DNA from: Croceibacterium segetis
GTDB lineage: Bacteria; Pseudomonadota; Alphaproteobacteria; Sphingomonadales; Sphingomonadaceae
NCBI RefSeq assembly: GCF_011320115.1
Contig: NZ_JAANOZ010000019.1
Span: 1 to 43,764, forward strand
Reading direction: 5' to 3'
Length of the DNA: 43,764 nucleotides
Below, in pieces: positions 33,235 to 40,438 of this stretch. The translations under genes were made by a program, and so were the position numbers. The notes beneath the pieces are model-generated. The model saw only the letters and a list, made by a program, of their open reading frames with translations. It made no database searches and was not told the origin of the DNA. How positions within the stretch are numbered: the stretch's first letter is position 1; each line of letters starts with the position of its first letter.

Positions 33235-33612
33235 CCGACCGCTTCGAGCGCCCCGCGCCGCCGCTTCGCCTCCATGGCGACCAACCGGCTGCCTGCCCCC
33301 TCGGCTCGGCGCCACAGCTCGTCCCGCGCAGCGGGTTCGAGCACTCCCGCCTGGGCGTCGAGCGCGGTCAGGCGCATGCGGTCGCTCGGGTGCCGGCGGG
33401 CGAAGACCTCGGCGAGGTCTATCGCTTCATCCCCGCCGAGCCCCACGGCGATGCGCATGAAGACCTCGCTGGCCCCTGCGGCGAGCACGCCGGCGATCTC
33501 GCCCCGCTCAAGGTCGAACCGGTACTGGTCGAGCCAGCCTTGCGCGCCGCCGGCGCCCGCTTTGCGACGCCCGATCGACGCGCAAGGCGGCAATCGCAGG
33601 ATCGACCCGCAT
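33231..33612 (-). CDS. Small unknown protein, apparently frameshifted near its start
   Basis: The ATG at 33612 has TGAGG upstream and gives a good N terminus (MRVDPAIAALRVDRASQ), but that frame then turns Arg-rich and stops after 34 codons. From about 33560 to 33231 a different frame reads as a real protein: GWLDQYRFDLERGEIAGVLA, EVFMRIAVGLGGDEAIDLAE, ALDAQAGVLEPAARDELWRR, ending GALEAVG. Joined, they would give ~125 aa. The switch falls in the GC-rich stretch near 33555-33575. It could be a true frameshift (pseudogene), a sequencing error or recoding. No family recognised. It lies 12 bases after the 59-aa gene. Confidence 0.5.
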
Positions 33613-33624
33613 CGCGCCGTCGCC

Positions 33625-33804
33625 TCACAAGAAACCGCCGCCGCCCGGCACCGCTTCGTAAGTGAAGGTAGCCAGGATGACGATCGAATCGTCGCTCCCG
33701 ACGACATGGCCGATGCTGCCGAACAGGCCGGTGAGATGCGACAGGTCGGGCAGCGCCGACAGGTCGATCGACGGCAAGCTCAAGTCGAAAGAGGGCAAGT
33801 TCAT
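33625..33804 (-). CDS. 59-aa protein of unknown function
   Basis: Starts MNLPSFDLSLPSIDLSALPD, with two and a half copies of a Leu-Pro-Ser-aromatic/Ile-Asp-Leu-Ser heptad, and ends in VVGSDDSIVILATFTYEAVP plus a Gly-rich end. GGGAG 7 bases before the ATG is an excellent ribosome site. There is no signal peptide or clear membrane helix. It lies between the cysG-like gene and the frameshifted small gene on the same strand, with two palindromes upstream. I do not recognise a family. Confidence 0.65.
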   Translation of the reverse strand: MNLPSFDLSLPSIDLSALPDLSHLTGLFGSIGHVVGSDDSIVILATFTYEAVPGGGGFL

Positions 33805-33822
33805 GAGTGGTCTCCCTGACAC

Positions 33823-33873
33823 GCGAGGCCGATGCCTCGCCGCGGGATGCTGCCGGGTGCAGCGATGTCGCTG
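33823..33873. promoter_or_regulatory. Two palindromes upstream of the 59-aa gene
   Basis: GCGAGGC-CGAT-GCCTCGC (33823-33840) is a 7-bp stem-loop directly before the ribosome site. CAGCGA-TG-TCGCTG (33860-33873) is a second palindrome, followed by an AT-rich stretch (to ~33895) where a minus-strand promoter could lie. Confidence 0.4.
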
Positions 33874-33894
33874 AAATTAAATGATTGTAATGCG

Positions 33895-34677
33895 CTAGCC
33901 GCGGCGCAGGACGAGGATCAGCCCGCCCGGCAGCGGGCCCTCGTGCGGCAGGCTCATGCGCGCGGCATCGGCGCGGGCGCGGTCGAGGATCGCCGGCGGC
34001 ACGCCGGGTTCGTAGAGGATCGCGTCGGCCGCGCCGAGCAGCTGCAGCTGGCGCAAGGTCAGCCCGTCGGGGGTCGGGGTGTCGATGACCAGCTCGACCC
34101 TCGTCGGTTCCGCGCCGGCACGCTGCCCCTCGCGCAGCCAGTTCGGCACCGCGGTGCTGCCGTGTTCGAGGAACGGGTCGAGCGGGCCGCCCTGCGTGAG
34201 CGCGGCGTCGAGCGCGCGGCGGCGCTCGGCTGCGTCGGGCCAACGTTCGCGCAAGGCGTCACGCGCCTTGGCGAGCGATTGCGCGAGCAGGCCGAGGCTG
34301 TCGGGAAGCAGCGCTTCCAGACGCAGCCGCAAGTGCTTGGCGAGGCCGGCGGAGGTGCCGTCGGTGCCGACGGCGATCTGCACCGGATCGCGGTCGAGCA
34401 CGCTAGGGGTGATGAAGTCGCACAGCGCGGGGCGGTCGGCGACGTTGACGAGTACTCCCGCACGGTGGAGGCGGACGACCGCCGCTTCGGCCTCTCCCTC
34501 GTCGTCGACGGCGACGAACGCCAGCCGTGCACCGCGTTCGATGCCGACCTGGAGGTCGCCCACGGCCACTCCGCCGGCGCGTTCGACCAAGCGGCGCTTG
34601 GCGTCCGCCGCGGGCCCCTCCCCCAGCACGATCACCGGCTGGCCGGCGATGCGATGGAAGAGCGGCAGGCTTTTCAC
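33895..34677 (-). CDS. CysG N-terminal type precorrin-2 dehydrogenase/sirohydrochlorin ferrochelatase with SUMT stump
   Basis: Makes sirohydrochlorin/siroheme for sulfite or nitrite reductase. The 260-aa protein begins KSLPLFHRIAGQPVIVLGEG (NAD-binding fold) and has AVGTDGTSAGLAKHLRLRLE (CysG domain signature) and LAQSLAKARDALRERWPD. The last ~60 residues (RVELVIDTPTPDGLTLRQLQ, AADAILYEPGVPPAILDRAR) align with the first strand-helix of the SUMT methyltransferase, but its GAGPGDP-type SAM loop is degenerate and the rest is absent. The GTG start overlaps the lysA stop (GTGA). Confidence 0.85.
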   Translation of the reverse strand: MKSLPLFHRIAGQPVIVLGEGPAADAKRRLVERAGGVAVGDLQVGIERGARLAFVAVDDEGEAEAAVVRLHRAGVLVNVADRPALCDFITPSVLDRDPVQIAVGTDGTSAGLAKHLRLRLEALLPDSLGLLAQSLAKARDALRERWPDAAERRRALDAALTQGGPLDPFLEHGSTAVPNWLREGQRAGAEPTRVELVIDTPTPDGLTLRQLQLLGAADAILYEPGVPPAILDRARADAARMSLPHEGPLPGGLILVLRRG

Positions 34678-35936
34678 CCCAGCCACTCCGGCACCCGCTC
34701 GGCGGCGTAGATCTCTTCGGGCGGAATGCGGTCGGCGACGACCGCATACCGATCGCCGTCGACGAGCACCTCGGGCACGAAGCCGCGGCTGTTGTAGCTC
34801 GAAGCCATCGTCGCACCGTAGGCCCCGGCGGTGCGGAACACCGCGAGGTCGCCGGCCTTGAGCGCGTCGCACTCGCGGTCGCGGGCGAAAGTGTCGCCGG
34901 TCTCGCAGATCGGCCCGACGATGTGCGCGGTCATCCGCTCGCCGGTCGGCCTGACGGCATCGAAATCGTGCCACGCGCCGTAGAGCGCCGGGCGCGCGAG
35001 GTCGTTCATCGCCGCGTCGACGACCACGAACGGGGGCCGGTTGCCGTTGCGCTTCACCCGGATCACGCGGGTCAGCAGCACGCCCGCGTTGCCGGCGATC
35101 ACCCGGCCGGGCTCGAACATCAGCTCGACGTTCCAGCCCTGCGTCACCCGCGCGACCATCGCACCGTATTCCGCCGGGCTCGGCAGCACTTCGCCGGCCT
35201 TGTAGGGGACGCCGAGGCCGCCGCCGAGATCGACGTGAGTCACTTCGTGGCCGGAGGCGCGCAGCGTCGCCAGCAGCGCGCCGACTTTCTCGAACGCCTG
35301 TTCGAGCGGGGCGAGGTCGGCCAGCTGGCTGCCGATGTGCACCGCCAGGCCGCGCATCTGCAGGCTCGGCAACCGCGAAAGGCGGTCGTAAATGCCGGTG
35401 GCCAGGTCGTACGGCACGCCGAACTTGTTGTCGGCCTTGCCGGTCGAGATCTTCTCGTGCGTGCCGGCGTCGATGTCGGGGTTGACCCGCAGCGCGCAGG
35501 CGGCGGTCAGGCCCTTATCCTCGGCGATCGCCGCCAATTCGAGCCCCTCTTCCTCGGATTCGACGTTGAACTGGCCGATCCGCGCATCGAGCGCATCGGC
35601 CATTTCACGCGCGGTCTTGCCGACGCCGGAAAAGACGATCTCCGCCGCCGGAATCCCCGCCGCCAGCGCGCGCCGCATTTCGCCGCCGGAGACGACGTCG
35701 GCGCCGTATCCCTGGCGGCCGAGCACGCGCAGCACGGCGAGGTTGGGGTTCGACTTCACCGCGAAGGCGATGTGCTTGCGGGGAACGCCATCGAGCGCTT
35801 CGCGGAACACCCGCGCGTGCCGTTCGAGCGTGGCTCGCGAATAGACATAGACCGGCGTGCCGACTTCCTCGGCTATCCGGGCAAGCGGCACATTCTCGGC
35901 ATAGAGTTCGCCGTTCTTCGGCTCGAAATGATCCAT
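34674..35936 (-). CDS. lysA: Diaminopimelate decarboxylase
   Basis: PLP enzyme that converts meso-diaminopimelate to lysine. The 420-aa protein has VGTPVYVYSRATLERHARVF, the PLP lysine in KHIAFAVKSNPNLAVLRVLG (~residue 57), HVDLGGGLGVPYKAGEVLPS, LMFEPGRVIAGNAGVLLTRV, the substrate-binding CETGDTFARDRE and GAYGATMASSYNSRGFVPEV. I chose ATG 35936 on the family N terminus. It lies 4 bases after the LptM-like gene. Confidence 0.97.
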   Translation of the reverse strand: MDHFEPKNGELYAENVPLARIAEEVGTPVYVYSRATLERHARVFREALDGVPRKHIAFAVKSNPNLAVLRVLGRQGYGADVVSGGEMRRALAAGIPAAEIVFSGVGKTAREMADALDARIGQFNVESEEEGLELAAIAEDKGLTAACALRVNPDIDAGTHEKISTGKADNKFGVPYDLATGIYDRLSRLPSLQMRGLAVHIGSQLADLAPLEQAFEKVGALLATLRASGHEVTHVDLGGGLGVPYKAGEVLPSPAEYGAMVARVTQGWNVELMFEPGRVIAGNAGVLLTRVIRVKRNGNRPPFVVVDAAMNDLARPALYGAWHDFDAVRPTGERMTAHIVGPICETGDTFARDRECDALKAGDLAVFRTAGAYGATMASSYNSRGFVPEVLVDGDRYAVVADRIPPEEIYAAERVPEWLG

Positions 35937-35940
35937 TCGC

Positions 35941-36186
35941 TCAACCTTCGGGCGGCAGGTCGAAGGGATCGTCCTGGCGTTCCTCCGACCGGGTGCGCAG
36001 CTCGACGCTGCGTTGCGGCGCGGCTTGCGGATCGGGTCTGAGCAGTTCGGCGGCGGACGGCCGGTGATCGCTGCCATAGGGCGCCGGCGGCAGCGGCGCG
36101 CTGGCGACGGGCTTGAGGTCCTTCTTCTGCGCGCAGGCCGCAGCCAGCAGCACGAGCGGGACGACGATCAGCAGGCGGCGGTTCAT
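35941..36186 (-). CDS. Small lipoprotein between argH and lysA, LptM-like
   Basis: An 81-aa lipoprotein: signal [20 protein letters not shown] with lipobox LAAC/AAC at residue ~18, then [20 protein letters not shown] and a polar, Pro-rich tail. Small lipoproteins of the LptM (YifL) kind, which help the LptD translocon mature, typically sit next to lysA. The position and design match, but the usual GLKGPLYFP motif is not evident. The ATG overlaps the argH stop (ATGA). Confidence 0.7.
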   Translation of the reverse strand: MNRRLLIVVPLVLLAAACAQKKDLKPVASAPLPPAPYGSDHRPSAAELLRPDPQAAPQRSVELRTRSEERQDDPFDLPPEG

Positions 36187-37559
36187 GAGTCCATCCCCAG
36201 CGCGCGGCGTGCTTCGGCGATGCGCTTCCTTACCTGTTCGGGCGCGGTTCCGCCATGGCTGTCGCGCGCGGCGACCGAAGCTTCGACTGACAGCGCGGCG
36301 AACACGCCCTCGCCGATGCGCCTGTCGATCGCCCGCAAATCGGCGAGCGAAAGCGCGTCGAGCGCGACACCTTTTTCCTCGGCGAGCTTCACGGCGGCGC
36401 CGGTGACGTGATGGGCTTCGCGGAACGGCAGGCCCGCCGTGCGCACGAGCCAGTCGGCGAGATCGGTCGCGGTGGCATAGCCGAGTTCGGCCGCCTGGCG
36501 CATGCGATCGGTGCGGAACTCCGCTTCCGCGACCATCCCGGTCATCGCCGCAAGCGACAGGCCGAGCAGCCCGGCCGCCTCGAACACCGGCGGCTTGTCG
36601 TCCTGCATGTCCTTCGAATAGGCCAGAGGAAGGCCTTTCATGGTGACCATCAATGCGGTGAGCGCGCCGACGATCCGGCCGGAATGGCCGCGCACCAGCT
36701 CGGCCGCGTCGGGGTTCTTCTTCTGCGGCATGATCGAGCTGCCGGTGCTCAGCGAATCCGGCATGCGCACGAAGCCGAACGGCTGGCTCGCCCAGATGAC
36801 GAACTCCTCGGCCAGCCGCGAGAGGTGCAACGCGCACTGCGCCGCCGCGCTCAGGTAATCGAGCGCGAAGTCCCGGTCGGACACCGCGTCGAGGCTGTTT
36901 GCGGTCGGCCGGTCGAAGCCGAGCGCCTGCGCGGTCATCTCGCGGTCGACCGGAAAGCCAGTGCCGGCCAGCGCCGCGCTGCCGAGCGGGCATTCGTTGA
37001 GCCGCACCCGCGCGTCGTAGAAACGCGAACGGTCGCGCCTGAGCATCTCGTAATAAGCCATCAGGTGATGGCCGAGCGTGACCGGCTGGGCAGTCTGCAA
37101 GTGGGTGAAGCCCGGCATGATGCTGCCAGCGTGTTCCGCCGCGCGGTTGACCAGCGCACGCTGCAGCGCCGCGAGTGACGCATCGGCCTGGTCGATCGCG
37201 TCGCGCACCCACAGCCTGAAGTCGGTCGCCACCTGGTCGTTACGGCTGCGCGCCGTGTGCAGCCGCCCGGCGGCGGCGCCGATCAGCTCGGCGAGGCGGC
37301 TTTCGGTGGTCATGTGGATGTCTTCGAGGTCCCAGTTCTCGGGCACCCCGTCGCGCTCGTATTCGGCCGCCACCTGGTCGAGCCCGCGCTCGATCGCCAC
37401 CGCATCCTCGCTCGAAACGATCGCGCAGGCGCCGAGCATCGCGACATGCGCCTTGCTCGCCGCTATGTCCTGCCGCCAGAGTGCCTTGTCGAAGGGGATC
37501 GAGGCGTTAATCTCGCGCATGATCGCAGCGGGCCCTTCGGCGAAGCGCCCGCCCCACAT
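36183..37559 (-). CDS. argH: Argininosuccinate lyase
   Basis: Last step of arginine synthesis: argininosuccinate to arginine + fumarate. The 458-aa protein has [80 protein letters not shown] and the signature [26 protein letters not shown] lies 10 bases before the ATG at 37559. It heads argH-lptM-lysA-cysG. Its start codon is only 16 bases from the divergent tlpA-like start. Confidence 0.97.
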   Translation of the reverse strand: MWGGRFAEGPAAIMREINASIPFDKALWRQDIAASKAHVAMLGACAIVSSEDAVAIERGLDQVAAEYERDGVPENWDLEDIHMTTESRLAELIGAAAGRLHTARSRNDQVATDFRLWVRDAIDQADASLAALQRALVNRAAEHAGSIMPGFTHLQTAQPVTLGHHLMAYYEMLRRDRSRFYDARVRLNECPLGSAALAGTGFPVDREMTAQALGFDRPTANSLDAVSDRDFALDYLSAAAQCALHLSRLAEEFVIWASQPFGFVRMPDSLSTGSSIMPQKKNPDAAELVRGHSGRIVGALTALMVTMKGLPLAYSKDMQDDKPPVFEAAGLLGLSLAAMTGMVAEAEFRTDRMRQAAELGYATATDLADWLVRTAGLPFREAHHVTGAAVKLAEEKGVALDALSLADLRAIDRRIGEGVFAALSVEASVAARDSHGGTAPEQVRKRIAEARRALGMDS

Positions 37560-37575
37560 CTGGTTGGAGCCTCCT
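37560..37575. promoter_or_regulatory. Back-to-back Shine-Dalgarno sites of argH and the TlpA-like gene
   Basis: The 16 bases between the two divergent ATGs contain GGAG-C-CTCC. On the plus strand TTGGAG (37564-37569) serves the ATG at 37576; on the minus strand AGGAGG (37575-37570) serves the ATG at 37559. There is no room for promoters, so each transcript must start inside the opposite gene. Confidence 0.7.
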
Positions 37576-38163
37576 ATGCCCCGTTTGCCCTTGCTGTCGC
37601 TCACGCTGCCGATCGTCCTGCTGGTGGCCGGATGCGATAGGCAAAGCGGGGGGGAGGCGCAACCAAAGGAAACTGCGGCCCCTGCAACCGCCGTTAGCGG
37701 GGACGAGGAAGCGCTCAACGGCACGCTCGACCGCAGCCACGCCGGCGAGCCCTTGCCCGATGCCACCGTCGAAGGCGCCAACGGGGTCAAGCTGCAGCTG
37801 GCCAAGCTCAAGGGCGGGGCGGTGCTGATCAACCTGTGGGCCACCTGGTGTGCGCCGTGCGTCAAGGAAATGCCGACGCTCGACCGCCTCGCCGCCGAGC
37901 CCGGAATGCCGCGCATCCTCGCGATCAGCGAGGACCTCAAGGGCGCCGCGGCGGTCAACCCGTTCCTCGAGCAGCATCAGTTCCTGCACCTGCAGACCTG
38001 GCTCGACCCACAAGCCAACCTGTCGCTCGGCTATGGCGGCAACCTGCCGACGACCGTGCTTTACGGCAAGGACGGCAAGGAAGTGTGGCGGATGATGGGC
38101 GGCTACGACTGGTCGAGCGACGAAGCGAAGGCGCTGCTCGCGGAGGCGAGTGCAAAGGGGTGA
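37576..38163 (+). CDS. TlpA-like thioredoxin-fold lipoprotein
   Basis: A 195-aa periplasmic, membrane-anchored thiol-disulfide protein. Lipoprotein signal [20 protein letters not shown] (lipid Cys at residue 20), then the thioredoxin fold with the redox motif [20 protein letters not shown] (CAPC, ~residues 94-97) and cis-Pro region [20 protein letters not shown]. TlpA/ResA relatives reduce cytochrome c or copper-site thiols, and the target here is unknown. The start has TTGGAG 6 bases upstream. It is coupled to the dioxygenase-like gene (GTGA). Confidence 0.9.
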   Translation: MPRLPLLSLTLPIVLLVAGCDRQSGGEAQPKETAAPATAVSGDEEALNGTLDRSHAGEPLPDATVEGANGVKLQLAKLKGGAVLINLWATWCAPCVKEMPTLDRLAAEPGMPRILAISEDLKGAAAVNPFLEQHQFLHLQTWLDPQANLSLGYGGNLPTTVLYGKDGKEVWRMMGGYDWSSDEAKALLAEASAKG

Positions 38164-38921
38164 TCTCGCAGTTCGCCCGCGACCTGACAGCCTTGCGCGA
38201 TCGCCGCGGGGTACTGTTCGGGCTCGGCGGTGTCGCGCTGCTGGCGGGTGCGGTCGGCAAAGCGGACAAAGGCCCGGCCAAATGCCTCCTGACGCCTGCC
38301 GAAACGCGCGGCCCCTTCCCCGCCGATGCCGCCCGAGGCCCGAACGCGCTCGCGTTCGCAGGTATCAACCGCAGCGACATCCGCAGCAGCTTTGCCGGCA
38401 TGGCCGGCACCGCCGGGGGCGTGCCGCTCGACCTCGAGATCTCGTTGATCGGTGCCGCCGGCGCGTGCGCTCCACTGCCCGGTTGGGGTGTTTACCTGTG
38501 GCACAACGACGCCCGCGGCGACTACTCGCTCTACAGCCTGCCGAACGCCAATTACCTGCGCGGCTTGCAGCAAAGCGATGCCAAGGGCGTCGTGCGGTTC
38601 AAGACGATCCTGCCCGGCTGCTACGGCGGCCGCGCGCCGCACATGCACTTCGAGGTCTTCTCGAGCGCCGCGGCCGCGGTGACCGGCGAACCGGCGCTGC
38701 TCGCTTCGCAATTCGCCCTACCTGAAGCGCCATGCCGCGCCGTATACGCGCGCGATCCGCGCTATGGCGACAGCCTCGGCAACCTGAATGAATGGCCGAC
38801 CGCGCGCGACTTCGTGTTCCGCGACGCTAGCCCGGAGGAACTGGCTCTCGAATCGATTGCGCTGGAAGGCGATGCCGAAAAAGCCCTTCGCGGCACGGCG
38901 CGGATATCGGTCAACAGTTGA
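38160..38921 (+). CDS. Exported intradiol-dioxygenase-like protein
   Basis: A 253-aa protein of the intradiol ring-cleavage dioxygenase fold. Its N terminus DRRGVLFGLGGVALLAGAVG looks like a twin-arginine export signal. The non-heme iron ligand pattern is intact: GVYLWHNDARGDYSLYS (first Tyr), YLRGLQQSDAKGVVRFKTIL, PGCYGGRAPHMHFEVF (Tyr, His, His). Cytoplasmic catechol or protocatechuate dioxygenases have no such export signal, so the substrate is open. The GTG start overlaps the tlpA-like stop. Confidence 0.82.
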   Translation: MISQFARDLTALRDRRGVLFGLGGVALLAGAVGKADKGPAKCLLTPAETRGPFPADAARGPNALAFAGINRSDIRSSFAGMAGTAGGVPLDLEISLIGAAGACAPLPGWGVYLWHNDARGDYSLYSLPNANYLRGLQQSDAKGVVRFKTILPGCYGGRAPHMHFEVFSSAAAAVTGEPALLASQFALPEAPCRAVYARDPRYGDSLGNLNEWPTARDFVFRDASPEELALESIALEGDAEKALRGTARISVNS

Positions 38922-39367
38922 CGTTCCGCCCTTCGCCGCGATCGTGGTGGGCGGTGACGGGCTCGAATTTAGGACGAAGTAGCGAGCATTTTCGTCAATG
39001 CGGTGACATTGGGCGCTTCGCATACCTCCAATAGTACCCCTCTTTGGTCTTAGCCCAACGGCGTCCAAGCGGGCACTACCATTGATGGATGAAGAAATGC
39101 CGGTTCTGGAGCGCTAATGCGCAGACGATTAGCGCCTCATGACCGGATTCTCTTCCAGCGACCGCCCTTATGGCAGTCATTTACAGTTTGAAGTTTCAGT
39201 TTAGCCGCCCAGGCGAAGCACTGACTACCTGCCGCTGAAGCGCCGCGTTGAAAGTGGACGCCTTCGACTCGTTCCCGACATTCGATCGCCGAGAGGTTCG
39301 ATGACCGTAGTTCGCCAGTCTCAGAACTTCAGCGGGCTTATTGCTATGCCAGATAGCGCACACTCGT
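38922..39367. other. Intergenic region with no credible gene
   Basis: 446 bases of visibly lower G+C. Short frames exist (for example 39196-39435 minus) but have no ribosome site, odd composition and no family likeness. It contains a hairpin GCGCTAAT/ATTAGCGC at 39111-39135. Phrases such as AATGCCGGTTCTGG and ATGACCGGATTCT resemble degenerate intergenic repeats seen in sphingomonads, which suggests decayed sequence. Confidence 0.5.
39111..39135. repeat. Small perfect hairpin in the intergenic region
   Basis: GCGCTAAT (39111-39118) and ATTAGCGC (39128-39135) with a 9-base loop. There is no T tract. It could be a terminator for the dioxygenase-like gene about 190 bases upstream, or a remnant repeat. 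Confidence 0.4.
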
Positions 39368-40318
39368 TCAGATGAAATGCCCGGAGCCTTCCTTGCCGGC
39401 AGGGTCAGACGGTCCACCTTCAGGCTTGCCTGCATCTGGCGGGTGGGGAGTAAGCAATCTTCCCCTCAGGAAATCGAGCAGAGCATTTACCCCAGGCTTG
39501 GCCGCTTTGTGAGTGGGTATCTGAGCCTTTATCCACATGGGCGGCGGACGATACGCGGAGAGAACGTGCCGTAGCATTCCGTTCGAAAGATCCTCCTCCG
39601 CGAGAAAGGCAGGCAAGATCGCAATGCCAAGGCCCCGTCGCACGGCCTCCCGCAGGATGATCGTGTCGTTGACTGATAGGCGCGGGTTTACGGTCAATCC
39701 GACGTCCCCCTCGTCCCCGTAGAAATGCCAGGTCTTGCCATGGAGCAGCGACACCAGGCAGTCATGCTCGATGAGGTTGCGAGGATGGTTCGGGCTGCCG
39801 CGTCGATCGAGGTATGCGCTGCTGGCATAGGCAGCGCAGGGATAGGGCATCAGCGGGAAGTCGCGGACGTTCTCATCCGTCGAAGGGCGGGTTCCGATCG
39901 TCAGATCGCAATTCCGGGTGAGCGGATTGTCAAGCCTGTCGGTCAAGCGAAGGTCGAGGTCGACGGCGGGATGCTCAGCGAGAAAGTCGCAGAAGATCGG
40001 CCCTAGTATCAATGCAGTGACCGACCCCGGTGCATCAACGCGGAGCAGGCCGCTTACTTCTGTTGTCGGAGCGACGTCGCGGATGTCGTCGTATTCGGTC
40101 AGCAACTTCATGCACCGGGGTAGGAGACGGGCGCCGTCTTCAGTCAGGCGCAAGTCCCTGGTCGATCGATGGAACAGGGTGACGCGGAATTCGTGCTCAA
40201 GCTGGTTGATCCGCTTGGACACCACCGAAGGCGACACCGCGAACGAGCGCGCCGCCGCCGCGAAGCTGCCCAGGCGGGCCGCGGCGAGAAACGTGCGGAC
40301 GTTCAGCAGGTTATCCAT
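39368..40318 (-). CDS. LysR-family transcriptional regulator
   Basis: A 316-aa protein with the N-terminal winged HTH (MDNLLNVRTFLAAARLGSFA, SFAVSPSVVSKRINQLEHEF, FHRSTRDLRLTEDGARLL) and a C-terminal periplasmic-binding-like effector domain (LLRVDAPGSVTALILGPIFC ... CDLTIGTRP ... VRRGLGIAILPAFLAEEDL). The tail is Gly/Pro/Lys-rich. It is divergent from the TonB receptor with a palindromic site between them, the standard LysR layout. The effector is unknown. Confidence 0.95.
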   Translation of the reverse strand: MDNLLNVRTFLAAARLGSFAAAARSFAVSPSVVSKRINQLEHEFRVTLFHRSTRDLRLTEDGARLLPRCMKLLTEYDDIRDVAPTTEVSGLLRVDAPGSVTALILGPIFCDFLAEHPAVDLDLRLTDRLDNPLTRNCDLTIGTRPSTDENVRDFPLMPYPCAAYASSAYLDRRGSPNHPRNLIEHDCLVSLLHGKTWHFYGDEGDVGLTVNPRLSVNDTIILREAVRRGLGIAILPAFLAEEDLSNGMLRHVLSAYRPPPMWIKAQIPTHKAAKPGVNALLDFLRGRLLTPHPPDAGKPEGGPSDPAGKEGSGHFI

Positions 40319-40320
40319 CG

Positions 40321-40365
40321 TTCTCGATTCGAGAATTGTGACGTCGCATTAAGCGCTATTCTCGA
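40321..40365. promoter_or_regulatory. Probable LysR binding sites between regulator and TonB receptor
   Basis: TTCTCGA-T-TCGAGAA (40321-40335) is a perfect 15-bp palindrome that contains the LysR T-N11-A pattern. A half-site TTCTCGA recurs at 40359-40365, overlapping a possible -10 (TATTCT, 40357-40362) of the receptor gene. The first site abuts the LysR start codon, so it may also autoregulate. Confidence 0.65.
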
Positions 40366-40438
40366 TACACGGCCATGCGCCTAACCGCAAATGCAAGACA
40401 GCGCCGGAACAAGGCGATCTGCTGGGAGAGTTCAAGTT

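Noticed and set aside
33419-34243. 274-codon minus-strand frame across cysG and the small genes
   Set aside because: Arg-rich shadow; it crosses the 59-aa gene, which has a strong ribosome site in another frame.
39196-39435. 79-codon minus-strand frame in the intergenic region
   Set aside because: No ribosome site, atypical composition and overlap with the end of the LysR gene in another frame.
40391-40438. Earlier ATG start for the second TonB receptor
   Set aside because: It would put 16 polar residues before the signal peptide; GGGAGAG sits before the ATG at 40439.
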